DNA from: CAYJGN01 sp964369635
GTDB taxonomy: Bacteria > Bacillota > Clostridia > Oscillospirales > Ruminococcaceae
Direction of reading: 5' to 3'
NCBI GenBank assembly: GCA_964369635.1
Contig: CAYJGN010000059.1
Location: forward strand, 1-9,886
DNA: 9,886 nucleotides
The notes below the pieces were generated by a model. It saw nothing but the letters and a program-made list of their open reading frames with translations. It was not told the origin of the DNA and did no database searches. Positions 6,290 to 9,886 of this stretch are shown piece after piece (positions within the stretch are counted from its first letter, which is position 1; every line of letters starts with the position of its first letter). Both the position numbers and the translations under genes were made by a program.

Positions 6290-6348
6290 ATAAAGGTGAT
6301 ATATTATAGTTAGTTTATCTAAGTAGTGGTGTGGAAAGGAAGTTAAAT

Positions 6349-8475
6349 ATGAAGTTTAATTTTACAAATGCATGGAAAGGATTTAAAACAGGCAGATGGT
6401 GCAGCGTTGCGGTGGATACTGGTGATTTCATTACGCTAAACTATACACCGTACGATGGAGACGAGGAGTTTTTAGCACCTGTTGCAAGTAGCACTGAAAA
6501 GTTATGGGAGATGGTCACCGAGCTTAATAAGCAAGAGAATGACAAGGGTGGAGTGCTTGATATGGATAACGAGATCATTTCAACGGTAACATCCCATGCT
6601 CCAGGCTATCTTGATAAAGAGCTCGAAACAATTGTCGGTTTTCAAACAGACAAACCTTTCAAACGCAGTTTTCAGCCTTTTGGCGGTATTAGAACCGCAG
6701 CAAACGCATGCTCGCAATATGGTTATGAAGTACCTGAAGAAACCAAAAATATTTTTCTTAAATACCGCAAAACGCATAATGATGGCGTTTTCGATGTTTA
6801 TACAGATGAAATAAAGTTAGCTCGGAAATCTGCAATTATAACAGGTCTACCCGATGCATATGGTCGAGGAAGAATAATTGGTGACTACCGCAGAATTGCT
6901 CTTTACGGCATAGATATGCTTAAAGAAGATAAAAAAGAGCAGCTAAAAACTGCGCCTATACGTATGACTGAGGATAATATAAGATTACGAGAAGAACTCT
7001 CAGAACAATATAGAGCGCTCGAGGAGATAAAAGTTATGGCGGCGAGCTATGGCTTTGATATCTCGAAGCCAGCATCAAATGCTAAAGAAGCGATTCAGTG
7101 GCTATATTTTGGCTATCTCGCAGCGATTAAAGAGCAAAATGGTGCTGCTATGAGCCTTGGCAGGGTTTCAACCTTTTTAGATATTTATATTGAGCGCGAC
7201 CTTAAGGCTGGAATTGTTACCGAAAAGGAAATCCAAGAGTATATCGATCATTTTGTTATGAAGCTTCGCCTTGTTAAATTTGCGCGAACAGCTGATTACA
7301 ACAACCTTTTCTCTGGCGACCCAACTTGGGTTACTGAATCAATTGGTGGCATGGCAACTGGAGGGAATCATTTAGTTACGAAAACATCATATAGGTTTTT
7401 ACACACCCTTGATACGTTAGGAGCTGCTCCAGAACCAAACTTAACAGTTCTTTGGTCGTGGCGCTTACCGTCAAACTTCAAAAGGTACTGTGCGAAAATG
7501 TCGATAAAAACCTCTTCTATACAGTATGAAAACGATGAGCTGATGCGAGAAATTCACGGGCATGACTATGCTATTGCTTGCTGTGTTTCCTCGATGAAAG
7601 TTGGCAAAGAGATGCAGTTTTTTGGTGCGAGAGCAAATCTTGCTAAATGCTTGCTCTATGCTATAAATGGTGGCGTCGATGAAAAACTGAAAATTCAAGT
7701 TGGGCCGAAATACCGCCCTGTAACAACAGAATACCTCGAGTATGATGATGTTGCGCAGAAGTATGATGATATGTTGGAATGGCTTGCTGGGTTATATGTG
7801 AACACCCTCAATATCATCCATTATATGCATGATAAATATTGTTATGAGCGTGTGCAAATGGCATTGCACGATAGAGAAGTTAAACGCTATTTTGCAACTG
7901 GCATTGCGGGACTTTCGGTTATAGCCGACTCGCTTAGCGCTATTAAATATGCTAAAGTTAAAGCGATAAGAGATGAGGATGGCCTTGTGGTCGATTATCA
8001 AGTTGAGGGAGATTATCCGAAATTTGGAAACAATGACGACAGGGTGGATAGCATCGCTACCGACATTATCCATACCTTTATGGAAAAAATACGCAAGTTC
8101 CATACCTACCGAGATGGTGTTCCTACGATGTCTATTTTAACTATCACCTCTAATGTAGTGTATGGGAAAAAGACAGGAAACACCCCTGATGGTAGAAAAG
8201 CAGGAGTTCCATTTGCGCCCGGTGCAAACCCCATGCACGGCAGAGATACAAGTGGCGCAGCGGCTTCCCTTGCTTCAGTTGCGAAGCTGCCATTCGAAGA
8301 TGCACTTGATGGCATTTCCGATACCTTTTCAATAGTTCCCTCAGCGCTCGGCAAAGATGACAAGGTGTTTTTTGGAGATTTTGATATAGAGGATATCAGT
8401 ATAGAAATAAATGAAATTAACGATTGCAGTACAGGAAATTTTGCCTGCATGCAACCTAATGAGAATGTTGAATAA
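6349..8475 (+). CDS. pflB: Pyruvate formate-lyase core, lacking the glycyl-radical domain
   Basis: Catalytic core of formate C-acetyltransferase, which turns pyruvate and CoA into acetyl-CoA and formate. The start at 6349 follows GGAAAGGAAG and gives MKFNFTNAWKGF; an upstream in-frame GTG at 6331 lies before that site. The 708-aa protein follows E. coli PflB closely from NYTPYDGDEEFL onward. It has GLPDAYGRGRIIGDYRR, the adjacent active-site Cys411-Cys412 in YAIACCVSSMKVGKEMQFFG, and VVYGKKTGNTPDGRKAG. Homology stops at FSIVPSALGKDD (660-671). In ordinary PFL the radical domain follows there; this protein instead ends with about 37 different, acidic residues (GDFDIEDISIEINE...). The radical domain is encoded separately, 13 bases downstream in another frame. 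The core alone should be inactive. Confidence 0.95.
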   Translation: MKFNFTNAWKGFKTGRWCSVAVDTGDFITLNYTPYDGDEEFLAPVASSTEKLWEMVTELNKQENDKGGVLDMDNEIISTVTSHAPGYLDKELETIVGFQTDKPFKRSFQPFGGIRTAANACSQYGYEVPEETKNIFLKYRKTHNDGVFDVYTDEIKLARKSAIITGLPDAYGRGRIIGDYRRIALYGIDMLKEDKKEQLKTAPIRMTEDNIRLREELSEQYRALEEIKVMAASYGFDISKPASNAKEAIQWLYFGYLAAIKEQNGAAMSLGRVSTFLDIYIERDLKAGIVTEKEIQEYIDHFVMKLRLVKFARTADYNNLFSGDPTWVTESIGGMATGGNHLVTKTSYRFLHTLDTLGAAPEPNLTVLWSWRLPSNFKRYCAKMSIKTSSIQYENDELMREIHGHDYAIACCVSSMKVGKEMQFFGARANLAKCLLYAINGGVDEKLKIQVGPKYRPVTTEYLEYDDVAQKYDDMLEWLAGLYVNTLNIIHYMHDKYCYERVQMALHDREVKRYFATGIAGLSVIADSLSAIKYAKVKAIRDEDGLVVDYQVEGDYPKFGNNDDRVDSIATDIIHTFMEKIRKFHTYRDGVPTMSILTITSNVVYGKKTGNTPDGRKAGVPFAPGANPMHGRDTSGAAASLASVAKLPFEDALDGISDTFSIVPSALGKDDKVFFGDFDIEDISIEINEINDCSTGNFACMQPNENVE

Positions 8476-8488
8476 AGGAGAATTTATT

Positions 8489-8728
8489 ATGGCAAGCAGA
8501 CAACAGATAGATAATCTTGTAGAATTACTCGATAGCTACACTAAAAAAGGAGGACATCACCTTAATGTGAATGTTTTTACTAAAGAAACGCTTTTAGATG
8601 CGCAAAATCACCCTGAAAAATATCCTCAACTGACAGTTCGTGTCTCTGGATATGCTGTCAACTTTGTAAAGCTCAATAAAGAGCAGCAAGATGACATTAT
8701 CTCAAGAACATTTCATTCGAAATTATAA
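8489..8728 (+). CDS. grcA: Stand-alone glycyl-radical domain of pyruvate formate-lyase (GrcA-like)
   Basis: A 79-aa protein equal to the missing C-terminal domain of PFL. It begins at SRQQIDNLVELLDSY, the exact point where homology in the core ends. It continues GGHHLNVNVFTKETLLDA, HPEKYPQLTVRVSGYAVNF and ends EQQDDIISRTFHSKL. Gly54 in RVSGYAV is the residue that would carry the radical. E. coli GrcA/YfiD is a spare part that repairs a full-length PFL; here the core has no such domain of its own, so this protein should be an obligatory subunit. AAAGGAG lies 9 bases before the ATG at 8489, so it is independently translated. An earlier in-frame ATG at 8411 lies inside pflB and is not preferred. 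Confidence 0.93.
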   Translation: MASRQQIDNLVELLDSYTKKGGHHLNVNVFTKETLLDAQNHPEKYPQLTVRVSGYAVNFVKLNKEQQDDIISRTFHSKL

Positions 8729-8733
8729 CGACA

Positions 8734-9486
8734 ATGAAAGGTTATATCCATTCGTTTGATACCTTTGGAACAGTAGATGGGCCGGGAATTCGGTTTGTGG
8801 TCTTTTTGCAAGGTTGCCCGCTGCGCTGTGCTTATTGTCATAATCCCGATACATGGAGTATTGGCACAGGCCCTGTATTTACAGTTGAAGAGGTATTATT
8901 AAAATTTGAAAAGACGAGTGATTTTACAAAAGGTGGAATTACCGTTACCGGTGGCGAGCCTCTTTTGCAGATTGAATTTGTAACTGAGCTTTTTAAGCAG
9001 GCGAAGACCAGGGGTATTCATACTGCACTCGATACCTCTGGAGTTACCTTTAATAAAAAAAATACAGCTAAATTTGATGAACTGATGTCGGTTACCGATC
9101 TTGTTTTACTTGATATTAAACATATAGATAAAAAAGCGCATATTTTGCTCACCGGCGTTGATAATGAGCCGATTTTGCAATTTGCGCAGTATCTATCTGA
9201 TATAAATAAAGATATATGGATAAGACATGTAATAATTGAAGGTAGAACTTTAGATGATGGTGCATTATTTAGGCTGGGTCTTTTTTTGGCAAAGCTCGGA
9301 AATATTAGAGCTCTTGATTTTATCCCATACCACCGAATGGGTGAGGAGAAATATAAAGAGCTAAATATGAAGTATCCCGTGGAGGGTGTGCCTGCAACAA
9401 ACACCGAACAGGTTGAGTATGCTCTAAAACAGGCGATAAAAGGAATAAGAGCGGGTAAAATCGACGATAAATCAAATGACAATTAA
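8734..9486 (+). CDS. pflA: Pyruvate formate-lyase activating enzyme (radical SAM)
   Basis: A 250-aa radical SAM enzyme that abstracts a hydrogen from the radical glycine using S-adenosylmethionine and a [4Fe-4S] cluster. MKGYIHSFDTFGTVDGPGIR is the PflA signature. The cluster motif is C28-x3-C32-x2-C35 (GCPLRCAYCHNPD), with the SAM-binding GGEP at 73-76. DTSG (100-103), LLDIKH (125-130) and PYHRMGEEKYKEL near the C terminus also match. Length equals E. coli PflA. In the strand reading IRHVIIEGR, Glu replaces the Pro usual in this loop. The ATG is five bases after the grcA stop with no Shine-Dalgarno sequence, so translation is probably coupled to grcA. Its substrate here would be the separate 79-aa domain, alone or bound to the core. 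Confidence 0.95.
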   Translation: MKGYIHSFDTFGTVDGPGIRFVVFLQGCPLRCAYCHNPDTWSIGTGPVFTVEEVLLKFEKTSDFTKGGITVTGGEPLLQIEFVTELFKQAKTRGIHTALDTSGVTFNKKNTAKFDELMSVTDLVLLDIKHIDKKAHILLTGVDNEPILQFAQYLSDINKDIWIRHVIIEGRTLDDGALFRLGLFLAKLGNIRALDFIPYHRMGEEKYKELNMKYPVEGVPATNTEQVEYALKQAIKGIRAGKIDDKSNDN

Positions 9487-9617
9487 AAGGATATTATCGA
9501 GAAATTCTATACCATTTTGCTTTCGCCCTCTTTACCTGTTGACTATCTTTTAAACTGAAATTTTAAATCATATATGATAAGAAGTTAAATTTGTGATTTG
9601 AGTCAAAGATGATCTAC

Positions 9618-9660
9618 AAAAATCCGCATTCTATCTTAATTGATAGCTGCGGATTTTTTT
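9618..9660 (+). terminator. Rho-independent terminator after pflA
   Basis: An 11-bp stem, AAAAATCCGCA with TGCGGATTTTT (9618-9628 and 9648-9658). Inside it a second 5-bp stem (CTATC/GATAG) closes a six-base loop, and a T-run follows. It lies about 130 bases after the pflA stop; the bases between hold no gene that I can support. Confidence 0.9.
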
Positions 9661-9767
9661 CGGTTTTTAGATTGTTTAGCTGTAAGTAGCATTACCACTA
9701 TCATAACTATTTGCAAAGAGCTAAATAATATTACGAGCAAAGATATCGGAAGAAAATAGGTGTTTAA

Positions 9768-9796
9768 TTGCAATAAATAAAAAGTTGTGCTATAAT
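9768..9796 (+). promoter_or_regulatory. Promoter upstream of the cobalamin riboswitch
   Basis: -35 TTGCAA (9768-9773), 17-bp spacer, extended -10 TGCTATAAT (9788-9796). Transcription would start near 9803, immediately before the riboswitch. The stretch from the terminator at 9660 to here holds no gene that I can see. Confidence 0.7.
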
Positions 9797-9810
9797 ATCA
9801 GAAATTAATA

Positions 9811-9886
9811 AACAGCAATGAGCGACAAATTTGTCTTAATAGGGAATTTGGTGAAAATCCAAAACGATACCCGTCGCCGTAAGCGA
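9811..9886 (+). ncRNA. Cobalamin (adenosylcobalamin-type) riboswitch, 3' end cut off
   Basis: The conserved core is visible: TTAATAGGGAA (9836-9846), then TTTGGTGAAAATCCAAA (9847-9863 approximately), a small stem with the invariant GGTG-AAA-TCC pattern. It is followed by ACGATACCCGTCGCCGTAAG, the counterpart of the GCGGTCCCGCCACTGTAA box. The upstream half includes the palindrome GACAAATTTGTC (9824-9835), which can form a short stem. The element reduces expression of downstream genes when B12 is plentiful, typically B12 uptake or synthesis, or B12-independent isoenzymes. The expression platform and regulated gene lie beyond the window. Confidence 0.9.

Noticed and set aside
6331..6348. pflB start at the upstream GTG (MERKLN...)
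   Set aside because: The purine-rich ribosome binding site overlaps this codon and is well placed only for the ATG at 6349. Homology to PflB begins after that ATG.
8411..8488. Longer start of the glycyl-radical protein at the ATG at 8411
   Set aside because: The extra 26 residues lie within pflB, match nothing in the radical domain, and the clear ribosome binding site is just before 8489.
8362..8490. Frameshift or sequencing error splitting one ordinary pflB
   Set aside because: The core has about 37 extra codons after the break and its own stop. The downstream piece has a good AAAGGAG and ATG exactly where the radical domain begins. A single indel would not create this arrangement.
9539..9567. 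Promoter with TTGACT and TTTAAA downstream of pflA
   Set aside because: The -10 is weak, and any transcript would run straight into the terminator at 9618-9660 with no gene between.
9591..9606. FNR/CRP-like site TTGTGATTTGAGTCAA after pflA
   Set aside because: The two half-sites are poorly symmetric, and the site lies between pflA and its terminator with no promoter nearby that it would control.

Overview
The window is AT-rich and its genes have strong AGGAGG-type ribosome binding sites. It carries an oxygen-sensitive pyruvate formate-lyase module, a Bacillus-style adaA-adaB pair, c-di-GMP synthases and a cobalamin riboswitch. Together these suggest a low-GC Gram-positive anaerobe or facultative anaerobe, most likely Clostridia-like Bacillota. 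That is an inference from gene content; no rRNA or marker gene is present.

Left end (1-1057): an accessory-looking stretch. A minus-strand lipoprotein (277-648) resembles NTF2-fold immunity proteins. Just upstream of it on the same strand is the 3' tail of an otherwise missing gene (678-779). The pair is bracketed by two nearly identical 75-bp direct repeats, and the tail begins exactly at the inner edge of one repeat. This looks like a toxin-tail/immunity relic shaped by recombination.

1058-3394 (+): a compact four-gene operon. adaA (methylphosphotriester sensor and AraC-type activator) and adaB (O6-methylguanine methyltransferase) overlap. They are followed by a small antibiotic-biosynthesis-monooxygenase-fold protein, also overlapping, and a DUF1848 protein with a C-terminal CX3CX2C radical-SAM-like cluster motif. 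The first two genes make this an alkylation-damage response unit; the roles of the last two are open. A long perfect hairpin (3447-3494) ends it and also serves the convergent operon.

3534-5989 (-): two overlapping, homologous membrane diguanylate cyclases. Each has about six or seven membrane segments followed by a GGDEF domain. The first has a canonical GGDEF and an RxxD inhibition site; the second has GGDEI and no RxxD. Their promoter region is divergent from the next operon.

6349-9486 (+): a pyruvate formate-lyase operon in which the enzyme is encoded in two pieces. A 708-aa core has the Cys-Cys active site but no glycyl-radical domain. A separate 79-aa protein carries the RVSGYAV glycyl-radical motif. 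The radical-SAM activase pflA follows. A terminator lies at 9618-9660.

Right end (9661-9886): after the terminator, a good promoter drives a cobalamin riboswitch that is cut off by the window end. The regulated gene lies outside.
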